A stretch of DNA of 64,000 nt from contig NZ_JNZZ01000014.1 of assembly GCF_000717645.1 (NCBI RefSeq), forward strand, positions 62,001-126,000, read 5' to 3'. The stretch's first letter is position 1. Every line of letters begins with the position of its first letter. Positions 17,307-26,933 of this stretch are shown here, piece after piece. This DNA comes from Streptomyces californicus (GTDB lineage Bacteria; Actinomycetota; Actinomycetes; Streptomycetales; Streptomycetaceae). The notes under the pieces were generated by a model. It ran no database searches. It had not been told where the DNA came from and saw only the letters and a program-made list of their open reading frames with translations. The position numbers and the translations under genes are program-made.

Positions 17307-18242
17307 ATGTCAGCCACGCGCTACGCCTACCTCGGCCCCGAAGGCACCTTCACCGAAGTCGCTCTCCGCACGCTCCCGGAGGCCGCCACCCGGGAACTCG
17401 TCCCGATGGTGTCCGTGCCGGCCGCGCTGGACGCCGTACGCAGCGGCGGGGCGGCGGCGGCGCTCGTGCCGATCGAGAACTCCGTCGAGGGCGGCATCAC
17501 CGCGACCCTGGACGAGCTGGCCGGCGGGGAACCGCTGATGATCTACCGCGAAGTGCTACTCTCCATCACCTTCGCGCTGCTCGTGCGGCCCGGCACGAAA
17601 CTGTCGGACATCAAGACGGTCACCGCCCACCCCGCCGCCCAGCCGCAGGTGCGCAACTGGCTGGCCGCGAACCTCCCGAGCGCCGCGTGGGAGTCGGCCG
17701 CGTCCAACGCGGACGGTGCGCGCCTGGTGCAGGAGGGACGGTACGACGCCGCGTTCGCCGGTGAGTTCGCCGCCGCCACCTACGGCCTGGAGCCGCTGGT
17801 CACGAACATCCACGACGCGGAGAACGCGCAGACCCGCTTCGTGCTGGTGGGCCGCCCCGCCCGGCCCTCCTCACCGACCGGCGCGGACAAGACCTCCGTG
17901 GTGATCTGCATGGAGAACGACCGCCCCGGCGCCCTGCTGGAGCTGCTGCAGGAGTTCTCGGTGCGCGGCGTCAACCTGATGCTGATCCAGTCGCGCCCGA
18001 CCGGCGAGGGCATCGGCAACTACTGCTTCGCCGTGGACGCGGAGGGGCACATCGCGGACCGGAGGGTCGGGGAGGCCCTGATGGGGCTGAAGCGGATCAG
18101 CCCCAACGTACGGTTCCTCGGCTCGTACCCGCGGGCCGACGTCTCACCGGGCGAGGTGTCACCGCTCCGGGCGGGCACATCCGACGCGGCGTTCACCGAA
18201 GCCTCCGACTGGCTGGCGCGCTGCCAGGACGGCCGGATCTGA
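17307..18242 (+). CDS. pheA: Prephenate dehydratase
   Basis: A 311-residue enzyme converting prephenate to phenylpyruvate in phenylalanine synthesis. The periplasmic-binding-like catalytic domain covers about 1-185, opening with YAYLGPEGTFTE and ending with the conserved NAQTRF motif. The ACT regulatory domain (about 200-278, with GALLELLQEFSVRGVNL) senses phenylalanine. It is a monofunctional form without a chorismate mutase domain, normal for actinobacteria. The ATG is chosen because the family's N-terminus starts there. Confidence 0.96.
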   Translation: MSATRYAYLGPEGTFTEVALRTLPEAATRELVPMVSVPAALDAVRSGGAAAALVPIENSVEGGITATLDELAGGEPLMIYREVLLSITFALLVRPGTKLSDIKTVTAHPAAQPQVRNWLAANLPSAAWESAASNADGARLVQEGRYDAAFAGEFAAATYGLEPLVTNIHDAENAQTRFVLVGRPARPSSPTGADKTSVVICMENDRPGALLELLQEFSVRGVNLMLIQSRPTGEGIGNYCFAVDAEGHIADRRVGEALMGLKRISPNVRFLGSYPRADVSPGEVSPLRAGTSDAAFTEASDWLARCQDGRI

Positions 18243-18343
18243 CACGCGAGCGGGGAGCCCCGGGGCACAGCGATGTCTCCGGGGCGGCCTGCCTGCGCGC
18301 TCCGCAGCGGTGCGATCTACAGATAGTCACGCCCGCGAACAAC

Positions 18344-18660
18344 TTATCCACAGGTGAGGCTCTCGACCTGGGGACAAGTCGACACCGCAACGCGACAACG
18401 TCGACAAATTGCCCCAGCGCCTCCGAAGGCGCCCACAGAGGCACGAGGCGAGCTAAGTCCGCGCGAGCCGCCCACACGGCCCACATCCGCCCGATCATCC
18501 CTTTCAGGCGACGAATTCCCACCCGAACGAGCGCGCAAAACAGGTTTGGCGGGGTTTCCGCACCCCTTCGACCAAGTTCCGGAACAAAGCCCTCCAGCAT
18601 CCACAGAACTTCCACACAGCCTGTGGATAACTATTCCGACATCGACTCCTCTGTGGACAA
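18344..18660. promoter_or_regulatory. DnaA-box-like cluster upstream of serS
   Basis: The 685-base gap 18243-18927 has no gene. It holds TTATCCACA at 18344, TGTGGATAA at 18622 and TGTGGACAA at 18652 (the reverse of TTGTCCACA). Several one- or two-mismatch relatives lie between them, for example around 18597-18617. The local base composition is lower in GC than in the genes. The serS promoter must also lie here. Confidence 0.5.
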
Positions 18661-18927
18661 CGACTCCCGACGCACCCCGAACTTGCCTCCGCGCGCTGCC
18701 GGTACGTCAAGGCGGCCGTCACCCTCTGCCCGCTTCAGGGGAGTTGACGGCCGTTAATGACCCACCCCGTGACAGGACCCCACGCCGGGGCGATCGGCGG
18801 GATCCGGATTCCGAACCGACGGCATCCACAATTCCCTCATAGATATCAATTCAGGCAATTCGCCCATAGAGACACGCTCGGCCTTATCGGTTCGATCGCG
18901 AGAACCGCGCACCGGTAGCCTGGTGGG

Positions 18928-20205
18928 GTGATTGACCTTCGCCTGCTCCGTGAGGACCCCGACCGTGTTCGCGCCTCCCAGCGCGCCCGTGGAGAGGACG
19001 TCGACCTCGTCGACGCCCTGCTCTCCGCCGACGAGCTGCGCAGGTCGTCCGGCGTCCGCTTCGACGAACTCCGCAACGAACAGAAGTCGCTCGGCAAGCT
19101 GATCCCCAAGGCCACCCCCGAGGAGCGCACCGAACTCCTCAAGAAGGCCGAACAGCTCAAGGCCGACGTCAAGGCCGCCGACGCCGCCCAGGACGAGGCG
19201 GACGCGGAGGCCAAGCGGCTGCTGCTCCAGCTCGGCAACGTCGTCCACGAGGACGTGCCGGTCGGCGGCGAGGAGGACTTCGTCGTCCTGGAGACGCACG
19301 GCACCATCCGGGACTTCGGCGCCGAGGGCTTCGAGCCCAAGGACCACCTGGAGCTCGGCGAGGCGCTCGGCGCCATCGACATGGAGCGCGGCGCGAAGGT
19401 CTCCGGCTCGCGGTTCTACTACCTCACCGGCGTCGGAGCGCTCCTGGAGCTGGCCCTCGTCAACGCGGCGATCGCCCAGGCCACCGAGGCCGGCTTCATC
19501 CCGATGCTGACCCCGGCGCTGGTCCGCCCCCGCGCCATGGAGGGCACCGGCTTCCTCGGCCAGGCCGCGGAGAACGTGTACCACCTGGAGAAGGACGACT
19601 ACTACCTGGTCGGCACCTCCGAGGTCCCGCTCGCCGCGTACCACATGGACGAGATCATCGAGGCCGACAAGCTGCCCCTGCGGTACGCCGGGTTCTCCCC
19701 CTGCTTCCGCCGCGAGGCCGGCACGTACGGCAAGGACACCCGCGGCATCTTCCGCGTCCACCAGTTCGACAAGGTCGAGATGTTCTCGTACGTCGACCCG
19801 GCGGACGCCGAGGCCGAGCACCGCAGGCTCCTGGAGTGGGAGAAGCAGTGGCTCACCGGCCTCGAACTGCCCTTCCAGGTCATCGACGTCGCCACCGGCG
19901 ACCTCGGCGCCTCGGCGTCGCGGAAGTTCGACTGCGAGGCGTGGATCCCGACCCAGGGCAAGTACCGCGAGCTGACCTCCGCGTCGAACTGCGACGGCTT
20001 CCAGGCCCGCCGCCTCTCCGTCCGGATGCGCGAGGGCAAGAAGGTGCAGCCGCTGGCGACGCTGAACGGCACGCTCTGCGCCGTACCGCGCACGATCGTG
20101 GCGATCCTGGAGAACCACCAGCTCGCCGACGGTTCGGTCCGGGTGCCGGAGATGCTCCGCCCCTACCTGGGCGGGCGCGAGGTCCTGGAACCGGTCGCCA
20201 AGTGA
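18928..20205 (+). CDS. serS: Seryl-tRNA synthetase
   Basis: A 425-residue class II aminoacyl-tRNA synthetase charging tRNA-Ser. The N-terminal antiparallel coiled coil (about 30-100, rich in Glu, Lys and Ala) binds the long variable arm of tRNA-Ser. The catalytic domain shows the TSEVPL motif, motif 2 ([14 protein letters not shown]) and motif 3 near the C-terminus ([18 protein letters not shown]). The GTG start matches the universal [11 protein letters not shown]-terminus. Its stop overlaps the next gene by four bases. Confidence 0.97.
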   Translation: MIDLRLLREDPDRVRASQRARGEDVDLVDALLSADELRRSSGVRFDELRNEQKSLGKLIPKATPEERTELLKKAEQLKADVKAADAAQDEADAEAKRLLLQLGNVVHEDVPVGGEEDFVVLETHGTIRDFGAEGFEPKDHLELGEALGAIDMERGAKVSGSRFYYLTGVGALLELALVNAAIAQATEAGFIPMLTPALVRPRAMEGTGFLGQAAENVYHLEKDDYYLVGTSEVPLAAYHMDEIIEADKLPLRYAGFSPCFRREAGTYGKDTRGIFRVHQFDKVEMFSYVDPADAEAEHRRLLEWEKQWLTGLELPFQVIDVATGDLGASASRKFDCEAWIPTQGKYRELTSASNCDGFQARRLSVRMREGKKVQPLATLNGTLCAVPRTIVAILENHQLADGSVRVPEMLRPYLGGREVLEPVAK

Positions 20206-21026
20206 CCTTCCCCTACAAGCTCGTCGCCACCGACCTCGACGGCACGCTGCTGCGCGGGGACGACACGGTCTCCGAGCGCACCCGCGAGGCCCTGGCCGCC
20301 GCCACGGCGGCCGGCGCCGCGCACATCGTCGTCACCGGACGGGCGGTGCCCTGGACCCGGCACATCCTGGACGACCTCGGCTATGACGGCCTCGCCGTCT
20401 GCGGTCAGGGCGCGCAGGTCTACCACGCGGGCGAGCACAAGCTGCTGACCTCGCTGACGCTGGACCGCCAGCTCGCCGGCCTCGCGCTGGCCAAGATCGA
20501 GGCGGAGGTCGGCCCGGTGTACCTGGCGGCCGGCCGCGACGGCCTGGACGGCGAGGTCCTGGTGGGCCCCGGCTACCGGGTGCAGGAGGGGCCGCTGCCG
20601 TACGTCTTCGTGGAGGACTCCGCGGAGATGTGGACGGCCCCGCTCAACAAGGTCTACCTGCAGCACCCGGAGCTGGACGACGACGCGCTGGCCACCGCCG
20701 CGAGGGCGGCCGTGGGCAGCCTGGTCGACGTGGTGATGGCCGGGCCCGGCGTGGTCGAGATCCTCCCGCTGGGTCTCAGCAAGGCGACCGGCCTCTCGCT
20801 GGCCGCCCGCCGGCTCGGGGTGAAGGCGGCCGACACGATCGCCTTCGGCGACATGCCCAACGACATCCCGATGTTCGGCTGGGCCCACCACGGCGTGGCC
20901 ATGGCCAACGCCCACGACGACCTGAAGGCCGTCGCCCACGAGATCACCGCGTCCAACGAGGACGACGGCATCGCGGTGGTGCTGGAGGAGCTGCTCCGCT
21001 CGGCGCCCGCGCAACCCGCGCGGTAG
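20202..21026 (+). CDS. HAD-superfamily Cof-type phosphatase
   Basis: A 274-residue hydrolase with the Cof-like C2 cap. Motif I is ATDLDGTLL (nucleophile Asp near residue 10), motif II VTGRA, motif III a Lys before motif IV, and motif [13 protein letters not shown]. The likely substrate is a sugar phosphate or similar metabolite; it cannot be named. The GTG overlaps the serS stop, so it is translationally coupled to serS. A strong bidirectional terminator follows. It is a paralogue of the HAD protein at 31698. Confidence 0.9.
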   Translation: MTFPYKLVATDLDGTLLRGDDTVSERTREALAAATAAGAAHIVVTGRAVPWTRHILDDLGYDGLAVCGQGAQVYHAGEHKLLTSLTLDRQLAGLALAKIEAEVGPVYLAAGRDGLDGEVLVGPGYRVQEGPLPYVFVEDSAEMWTAPLNKVYLQHPELDDDALATAARAAVGSLVDVVMAGPGVVEILPLGLSKATGLSLAARRLGVKAADTIAFGDMPNDIPMFGWAHHGVAMANAHDDLKAVAHEITASNEDDGIAVVLEELLRSAPAQPAR

Positions 21027-21054
21027 CCCTCCGTACAGCCCGGCATGCAGGGCG

Positions 21055-21094
21055 ACGGCGGCCCGGCACCGTACCCACGGTGCCGGGCCGCCGT
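21055..21094. terminator. Bidirectional intrinsic terminator
   Basis: An 18-bp perfect stem (21055-21072 with 21077-21094) closes a 4-base loop, with TTGTTC on the plus side. It separates the convergent HAD gene and the coiled-coil regulator gene. Confidence 0.9.
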
Positions 21095-21098
21095 TGTT

Positions 21099-21821
21099 CT
21101 AACCCTGTCCGTTCCGGCCGTGCTGCCCCCGTGGACCGGTACGGCGGCGCAGGTCCCTCAGCTGCCGGGCGAAGCAGTCCAGCCGCCCGTCGAGCCGTAC
21201 GACGTCCTGCTGCACGTCCGTCAGCCGCAGACTCATCGCCCCCACCACCTGGTGCGTCATCTCCACCTTCCGGTCGAGGCTGTCGAACCGCTCCGACATC
21301 CGCACCAGCACCGGCCCCAGCTCCTGCAGCGCACTGCCGACTCCGGAGAGGCAGCTCTCGATCCGCGTGACGCGCTGATCGAGGGAGGCGTACTGCTCAC
21401 GCAGCGACTCCTCGGCGTCGAGGAGGTACGTCCGCACACAGCGGGCGATGTCGCTGTCGCGAAGAAGCATGGCGATGTTGAGGACGGTGCGACGGGTGTA
21501 GAGGCGCAGCTGCGTGGCGGCCTGTGGATAACTTTCCCGCCCGTCGCCGCTCCATAGCGACATCATGTCGCTATGGAAGGACCGCAGGTCAGAGCCGCGC
21601 AGCAGACGCATGCCGTTCTCCGCGAACTCCTGCTGATGCCGGTCTGCGAGCCTTCTGACCGCCCCTGTGGATACTTCGAAGTAGCGAGCCACGTCCTCTG
21701 TGCGAACGTGAATTCCGTCCGGGAGCATGACAAGGCTCTTCACCTTGTCGAGGACGTCGACGCGCCCCATCTGCTCCCCGCGCAGCGCGCGCGATTCGAG
21801 CAGGGCGACTTCCGTGGGCAT
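21099..21821 (-). CDS. Conserved phage-antirepressor-like DNA-binding protein with C-terminal coiled coil
   Basis: A 240-residue protein. Residues about 25-80 look like a winged or helix-turn-helix region (VRTEDVARYFEVSTGAVRRL). About 90-135 resembles the C-terminal part of phage Rha/BRO-type antirepressors (TRRTVLNIAMLLRDSDIARC). The remainder is a predicted coiled coil (about 135-225) ending in a basic tail. A role in DNA binding is inferred. Two DnaA-box-like words (TGTGGATAA at 21522 and a near match at 21668) lie inside the gene. No partner is adjacent. Confidence 0.6.
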   Translation of the reverse strand: MPTEVALLESRALRGEQMGRVDVLDKVKSLVMLPDGIHVRTEDVARYFEVSTGAVRRLADRHQQEFAENGMRLLRGSDLRSFHSDMMSLWSGDGRESYPQAATQLRLYTRRTVLNIAMLLRDSDIARCVRTYLLDAEESLREQYASLDQRVTRIESCLSGVGSALQELGPVLVRMSERFDSLDRKVEMTHQVVGAMSLRLTDVQQDVVRLDGRLDCFARQLRDLRRRTGPRGQHGRNGQG

Positions 21822-22090
21822 GGGTGTGCCTTTCGTACGAGGGAATGACGAGGACGGCCCACACCCCGGGCTTCAGGGGTGGAGGACGCTCACGGTTGCC
21901 ACTCACTCGATGACCGGTCCGGTGGGCTGATCCTCACCCGGTGCCGGCATTCCCCGATTTCACGATCGCTACGACGCCACGGATTCCAGTTGCCTCCACG
22001 CGACCTGCCCAACGACCCGATAAACACAACGTCACGCGGGGCGGCCTCGTCGGACGACTCCTCGTGCGAGGCGTCCCCGCCGTACGACGG

Positions 22091-22125
22091 ACGGCTCCCG
22101 CCCTTCCGGGAAGGGCGGGAGCCGT
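22091..22125 (-). terminator. Intrinsic terminator of the ABC exporter operon
   Basis: ACGGCTCCCGCCCTTCC and its complement form a near-continuous hairpin 46 bases beyond the last permease stop. The rest of the 21822-22170 gap contains only upstream sequence for the coiled-coil gene and no other gene. Confidence 0.8.
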
Positions 22126-22170
22126 CGTACGCGTGCCCCGAAGCGAGGTCTCAGTCAGCGCCGGGGAGGA

Positions 22171-22890
22171 TCACTCCTCGCCCGCGAGCTTCAGCGTCCG
22201 CAGCTTCTGCCCCGCGTACCAGGTGGCGGCGGCCGTCACCGCGACCAGCAGAACCGTGGCGAGCGGCAGACCGACCTCCGAGGTCACCGCGTCGCCGCCC
22301 GCGACCTTCTGGGCGACGGCCAAGGCCCACTGCTGGACGCTGAGCGTGCGCGCGCCCTCCACCAGGCTGCCGAACAGGGCCTCCCAGACCAGCGCGTAGA
22401 CCAGGCCGAGGACGACCGCGTGCCGGCTGACGGTGCCGAGCAGCAGGAACAGGGCGCTGTACGCGATCGAGGCGACCAGCGCCGCGATCGTGTAGGCGAC
22501 GGCGATCTGCTGGCCGTTGCCGTTGAGGATCAGGCCCGCGAGGAGCGTCGGCAGCGCGGAGAACACCATGGTCACCGCGATGGCCACGATCAGCTTGGTG
22601 AAGATGATCGTGGGCCGCTTCACCGGCTTGGCGAGCAGGTAGACGATCGAGCCGTCGTCGATCTCGGGGCCGATCGCCCCGGTCCCCGCGATCACGCCGA
22701 TCAGCGGCACCATCGTGGCGATGGCGAAACCGCCGAGAACGTTGGCGGCGATCTGGTCGTCGGCTCCGGCGAACATCCGCACGGCCGCGGCGATGACCAG
22801 CAGCAGCGCGGGCAGGACGAACAGGATGGCGGCCCGGCGCCGGCCGAGCAGGGCCCGGTAGGTGAGCCGGGCGACTGTGGGGTCGTACAT
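22171..22890 (-). CDS. ABC-2 family transporter permease
   Basis: A 239-residue integral membrane protein with about six hydrophobic helices and no signal peptide. It matches the short ABC-2 permeases that pair with the ATPase encoded just upstream (30 bases away). The ATG has GGAGCTG upstream. The phrase GPEIDDGSIVYLLAKPV is typical of this family. The exported substrate is unknown. It is the last gene of a four-gene minus-strand cassette. Confidence 0.88.
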   Translation of the reverse strand: MYDPTVARLTYRALLGRRRAAILFVLPALLLVIAAAVRMFAGADDQIAANVLGGFAIATMVPLIGVIAGTGAIGPEIDDGSIVYLLAKPVKRPTIIFTKLIVAIAVTMVFSALPTLLAGLILNGNGQQIAVAYTIAALVASIAYSALFLLLGTVSRHAVVLGLVYALVWEALFGSLVEGARTLSVQQWALAVAQKVAGGDAVTSEVGLPLATVLLVAVTAAATWYAGQKLRTLKLAGEE

Positions 22891-22920
22891 GACGGTGCAC
22901 AGCTCCTTTCAGGCCACTAC

Positions 22921-23832
22921 TCAGGCCGCTACGAGGTAGGAAAAGACCGATTCGAGGGATTCGTCGGAGGGGGAGACGGTGAGCAGCCGGATGCCCTGCT
23001 CCCGGGCCACCTTCGGCAGCAGTTCGGTGAACCGTGCGAAGTCGACGGCCTGGACGCGCAGCGCCTTCTCGGTCACGTCGACCTCGATGCCCGCCGTGGA
23101 CGGGTCGGCGATGAGCGCGGCCGCCAGGGCCCGGTCGTCGCTGGAGCGCACCAGGTAGCGGTGCGGCCGGTCCGTCATCAGGCGGCGGATCTTCCGGAAG
23201 TCGCCGGACGCGGCGTGCCGTCCCGCGACGATCACCTCGATGTGGGAGGCCAACTGCTCGACCTCTTCGAGGATGTGGGACGAGAACAGGACCGTCCGCC
23301 CCTCGTGCCCCATCCGCCGCAGCAGTTCCATGAGCTGCATCCGCTGGCGCGGGTCCATCCCGTTGAACGGCTCGTCCAGGAGCAGCACGGAGGGCTCGTG
23401 GACCAGGGCGGACGCCATCTTCACGCGCTGGCGCATGCCCTTGCTGTACGTGGAGATCTTGCGGTCCTGCGCGTACTCCATCTGCACCGTGGCGAGCGCC
23501 CGCTGCGCCTCCGCCCCGCCCAGACCCTGGAGTTCGGCGTTGGCGACGACGAACTCCTTGCCGGTGAGGAAGTCGTACATCGCCTCCCGCTCGGGGACGA
23601 TGCCGATCTCCTTGTAGACGGCCTCGTTGCGCCAGATCTGCCGGCCGTCGAGCGTGACCTTCCCCGTCGAGGGTGCGAGGAATCCGCCCATCATGTTGAT
23701 GAGGGTGGACTTCCCGGCTCCGTTCGGGCCGAGCAGCCCGGTGACTCCGGGCCCCACGGTCATGGAGACGTCGTTGACGGCGACCACATTGCCGAACCAG
23801 CGCGAGGTGTGGTCGATCTCGATGGTGGTCAC
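22921..23832 (-). CDS. ABC transporter ATP-binding protein
   Basis: A 303-residue ATPase. The Walker A motif is GPNGAGKST (about residues 35-43), the signature motif YSKGMRQRV, Walker B VLLLDEPFNGMD and the H-loop SSHI. The C-terminal 80 residues are the domain usual in ABC-2 exporter ATPases. The GTG start overlaps the upstream permease stop by four bases. It forms a cassette with permeases on both sides. Confidence 0.94.
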   Translation of the reverse strand: MTTIEIDHTSRWFGNVVAVNDVSMTVGPGVTGLLGPNGAGKSTLINMMGGFLAPSTGKVTLDGRQIWRNEAVYKEIGIVPEREAMYDFLTGKEFVVANAELQGLGGAEAQRALATVQMEYAQDRKISTYSKGMRQRVKMASALVHEPSVLLLDEPFNGMDPRQRMQLMELLRRMGHEGRTVLFSSHILEEVEQLASHIEVIVAGRHAASGDFRKIRRLMTDRPHRYLVRSSDDRALAAALIADPSTAGIEVDVTEKALRVQAVDFARFTELLPKVAREQGIRLLTVSPSDESLESVFSYLVAA

Positions 23833-24737
23833 AGCCCGGCCCTCCGGTAGCGGCGCATCAGGACGGCGTACGAGCCGGCGACGAGCGCGAGAACAACGAT
23901 CAGGTAGACCACCCCGGCGCCCGCCCCCGGGCCTTCCCCTCCGGGGAAGGCGGAGGTGGCGCCCAGGAACGCGGTCTGGACGCCGTCGATCAGCGTGATC
24001 GGCGAGAAGAGGCCGAGCCACTGCACCGCCCCGGTCGACCCGGTCTCCCAGGCGATGGCCTGGACCGTGGAGACGGCGCCGTAGGTGATGGTGAGCAGGG
24101 CGATCACCGCGGCGACGCCGAAGCCGCGCCGCGGGGTGAGGGCGGCCATCACGAGGCCGAGCCCGGCGAACAGCACGGAGAGCAGCGCCACCGACACCAG
24201 TCCCTGGGCGAACCACTTGGTCTGGTCGGCGAAGTCGAACTTCGCGAGCAGAGAACCCACATAGAGGATGAGCAGCGGCGTGCCGGTGAGGATGAAGAGC
24301 GCGGCGGCGGTGGCGGCGAGCTTCGCCAGCACGTAGTCGGTGCGCTCGATCGGCCGCGAGAAGTACAGGGGGACGGTCTTGAAGCGGAGGTCCCTGGAGA
24401 CCGCCTGGGGTGCCTGCGCGGCGATGAACAGGCCGATGACTGCCTGGAGGTAGATCGCGTACGAGGTGTACTTGACCACCAGCTTGCTGGCGTCCGGCGC
24501 GGCCATGGAGACCGCGACCAGGATCGCCGCGACCAGCGCCATCACGCCGAACAGCAGCATGGGCAGCACCTTGGACTTGGCGGAACGGCCCAGTCCGTAG
24601 GAGCCCCGCAGGGTCTGCGAGAACAGCGAGCGGCGGGCGTAGGCCCGGCCGAGCCGCGGCCCGTCGTAGGAGCGGTAGCCGATGTTGTGGATCCGGGAGG
24701 CGTCGCGCCCGGCCGCGGCCCTGGTCTCAGCGCTCAT
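23829..24737 (-). CDS. ABC-2 family transporter permease
   Basis: A 302-residue membrane protein. The N-terminal 60 residues are cytoplasmic and contain IHNIGYRSYDGPRLG, characteristic of actinobacterial ABC-2 permeases. Six or so helices follow. It overlaps the upstream ATPase gene by 11 bases and the downstream ATPase gene by four, so all are co-translated. It contains SRDLRFKTVPLYFSRPI, similar in role to the KPV segment of the second permease. Confidence 0.9.
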   Translation of the reverse strand: MSAETRAAAGRDASRIHNIGYRSYDGPRLGRAYARRSLFSQTLRGSYGLGRSAKSKVLPMLLFGVMALVAAILVAVSMAAPDASKLVVKYTSYAIYLQAVIGLFIAAQAPQAVSRDLRFKTVPLYFSRPIERTDYVLAKLAATAAALFILTGTPLLILYVGSLLAKFDFADQTKWFAQGLVSVALLSVLFAGLGLVMAALTPRRGFGVAAVIALLTITYGAVSTVQAIAWETGSTGAVQWLGLFSPITLIDGVQTAFLGATSAFPGGEGPGAGAGVVYLIVVLALVAGSYAVLMRRYRRAGL

Positions 24738-25779
24738 CGCGACCGCTTCCCTTCTGCTGGACGGCCTGCTGCGCGGCCGGGTGGACGGCTCCGGCGGCGG
24801 CCGGGGCCGCGGCGGTGTGCGCCGCGCCCTGTTCGGTACGGAAGACCTCGGCGATGTGGTGGCGGCGCTGTTCCATGCGGACCAGGCCGAGCCCGAGACC
24901 GGCGACGCTGTCGCGGACCACGTCGTAGGTGTCCTCGCCGTCCGCCTCGATCAGCAGGATGTGGCCCGCGCCCGGCAGCCCCTCCGTGTCGATCCCGTCG
25001 TGGCCGACGAGGGTGATCCCGGCGTCGATGAGCACCTTGCGCAGGGCGCCTGTGCCGTCGGGGTGGTTGTCGCTGTCGGTCACCTCGACCGCGAGGGTCG
25101 CCGTGGTCTGGGTGAAGTCGCTGGTGGAGCTGGAGCGCAGAAGGGTTCCGCCGTCGATGACGACGACGTGGTCGCAGGTGCGTTCCAGCTCGCCCAGGAG
25201 GTGCGAGGTCACCAGGACGGAGATGCCGAAGTCGGTGTGGATGCGGCGGATGAGGCCGAGCATCTCGTCCCGGCCGACCGGGTCCAGGCCGTTGGTCGGC
25301 TCGTCGAGCAGGACCAGCTGGGGGTCGTGGACGAGGGCCTGGGCCAGCTTCACCCGCTGCTTCATCCCGGTCGAGTAGCCGCCGATGGGGCGGTAGCGCT
25401 CCTCGTAGAGGCCGACGTGGCGCAGGGTGTCGGCCGTGCGTTCGCGGGCGGCCGTGGGCGGCAACCCCGACATGCGGGCCATGTGCACGACGAACTCGGT
25501 CGCCGAGACGTCCGGCGGCAGGCAGTCGTGCTCGGGCATGTACCCCACCCGTTCCCGGATGGCGGCGCCGCTGGTCGCGACGTCGAGCCCGAGCACCGCG
25601 GCCCGGCCTTCGGTGGCGGGGGAGAGACCCAGCAGGATCTTGATCAGCGTGGACTTGCCGGCTCCGTTGGACCCCACCAGACCGGTCACACCCGGTCCGA
25701 TGTCCAACGTGAGCCGGTCAAGCGCGGTCACCCGGGGGAACCGCATGCTCAGGGCTTCGGTAGCGATTACGGCTGTCAC
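24727..25779 (-). CDS. ABC transporter ATP-binding protein
   Basis: A 350-residue ATPase with Walker A GSNGAGKST, signature YSTGMKQRV, Walker B VLLDEPTNGLD and H-loop TSHL. The C-terminal tail is Ala/Gln-rich and probably disordered. I chose GTG 25779 over the upstream frame because family members begin about here. A -10-like TAACGT lies seven bases before it with no ribosome site, suggesting a leaderless transcript. It is the first gene of the cassette, which encodes two ATPases and two permeases. Confidence 0.9.
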   Translation of the reverse strand: MTAVIATEALSMRFPRVTALDRLTLDIGPGVTGLVGSNGAGKSTLIKILLGLSPATEGRAAVLGLDVATSGAAIRERVGYMPEHDCLPPDVSATEFVVHMARMSGLPPTAARERTADTLRHVGLYEERYRPIGGYSTGMKQRVKLAQALVHDPQLVLLDEPTNGLDPVGRDEMLGLIRRIHTDFGISVLVTSHLLGELERTCDHVVVIDGGTLLRSSSTSDFTQTTATLAVEVTDSDNHPDGTGALRKVLIDAGITLVGHDGIDTEGLPGAGHILLIEADGEDTYDVVRDSVAGLGLGLVRMEQRRHHIAEVFRTEQGAAHTAAAPAAAGAVHPAAQQAVQQKGSGRDER

Positions 25780-25932
25780 GTCGACGACGTTAGTGGCGCG
25801 GGCCACACCGGTCGTCAGCCCTGACGGCTGGATCCGCGTCAGACTCCAGGCGTACGCGCCCGTAGGGGGACCTGTGGGAGACGGGCCGCGACCCCGGGGC
25901 CGGACGGCCGTGACCGGGGCGGCCGACCGGAG

Positions 25933-25974
25933 TTGTCCACAGGCCCTCGCTCGCTGCGGGCAGGGTTGTCCACA
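25933..25974. promoter_or_regulatory. Two exact TTGTCCACA DnaA-box-like sites
   Basis: TTGTCCACA occurs at 25933-25941 and again in the same orientation at 25966-25974, within the 293-base divergent gap between the ABC cassette and the M24 gene. No other structure is visible in this gap besides promoters. Confidence 0.55.
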
Positions 25975-26072
25975 GCGGACGCAGACCTCTTGACGTAGCC
26001 GCTGGACATTGTCACATTCATCAGTGTCACGTTACGGACGCGTACCGCACACGGCAGGGAACGGACGGTGGC

Positions 26073-26933
26073 ATGACCGGCACGACCTCGGCAGCGCAGC
26101 ACGAAAACACCCCGGAGCTCCGGGGGTTCAGAGAAGTCCAGCAGTTGGCCTACGCCTGCGCGGAGGCGGTCGCTGGCCAACTCCGGTCGGGGGTGACCGA
26201 GCGCGAGGCGGCCCGGATGCAGCGCGTGTGGCTGCGCGAGCGCGGGGTGCGCGACTGGTTCCACCTCCCGTTCGCCTGGTTCGGGGACCGGACGGCGTTC
26301 TCCGGGTTCAAGGTGCCGCTCCAGTTCTTCCCGACCGACCGGAGGCTGGAGCCGGGCATGCCGTTCATCCTCGACATGGCCCCGGTCTACAAGGGGTTCA
26401 CCGCCGATGTCGGCTATTCGGGATGTCTCGGCCTCAATCCGTTGCACGACAAGCTGCTGGCCGATCTGGAGGCCCACCGCGAGCTGATCCTGCGGGAGGT
26501 GCGCGAACGCCGGACGCTGCGCGAGATCTACGAGGACGTCGAGCGCCTCATGACCACCCAGGGCTACGCGAACAGACACCGGGCCTACCCCTTCGGCGTG
26601 ATCGCCCACAAGGTCGACCGCGTCGCCGAACGGCGGTGGTCCCCCCGGCTGTTCGGCTTCGGCACACAGTCGCTCAAGGGGCTGATCAGCGACGCCCTGC
26701 ACGGCCACCGGGACGGCTGGTCGCCGCTGTGGAGCCCCTACCGCTTCTCCGACCACCCGCCGCAGCCGGGGCTGTGGGCGGTCGAACCCCACCTCGGATT
26801 CCGGGGTACGGGCGCGAAGTTCGAGGAGATCCTGGTCGTCACCGACTCCAAGGACCCCGAACAGAGCGCCTTCTGGCTGGACGACGATCTGCCGCACGTG
26901 CGGCGCTGGGCCGAGGAGAAGGTGGCGGCGTGA
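26073..26933 (+). CDS. M24 family metallopeptidase
   Basis: A 286-residue pita-bread-fold protein related to Xaa-Pro peptidases and creatinase. It lacks the N-terminal creatinase domain. It contains FILDMAPVYKGFTADVGYS (metal-binding Asp pair) and a terminal Glu in KFEEILVV. The middle region around HRAYPFGVIAHKV supplies a His. An ATG 4-base overlap with the next gene indicates coupling to the hydrolase-SDR fusion. The substrate is unknown and peptidase activity is not certain. Confidence 0.85.
   Translation: MTGTTSAAQHENTPELRGFREVQQLAYACAEAVAGQLRSGVTEREAARMQRVWLRERGVRDWFHLPFAWFGDRTAFSGFKVPLQFFPTDRRLEPGMPFILDMAPVYKGFTADVGYSGCLGLNPLHDKLLADLEAHRELILREVRERRTLREIYEDVERLMTTQGYANRHRAYPFGVIAHKVDRVAERRWSPRLFGFGTQSLKGLISDALHGHRDGWSPLWSPYRFSDHPPQPGLWAVEPHLGFRGTGAKFEEILVVTDSKDPEQSAFWLDDDLPHVRRWAEEKVAA

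Noticed and set aside
18243..18927. A T-box or oriC in the serS upstream gap
   Set aside because: No T-box core or specifier loop is visible, and the DnaA-like words lack the dnaA-dnaN context of oriC.
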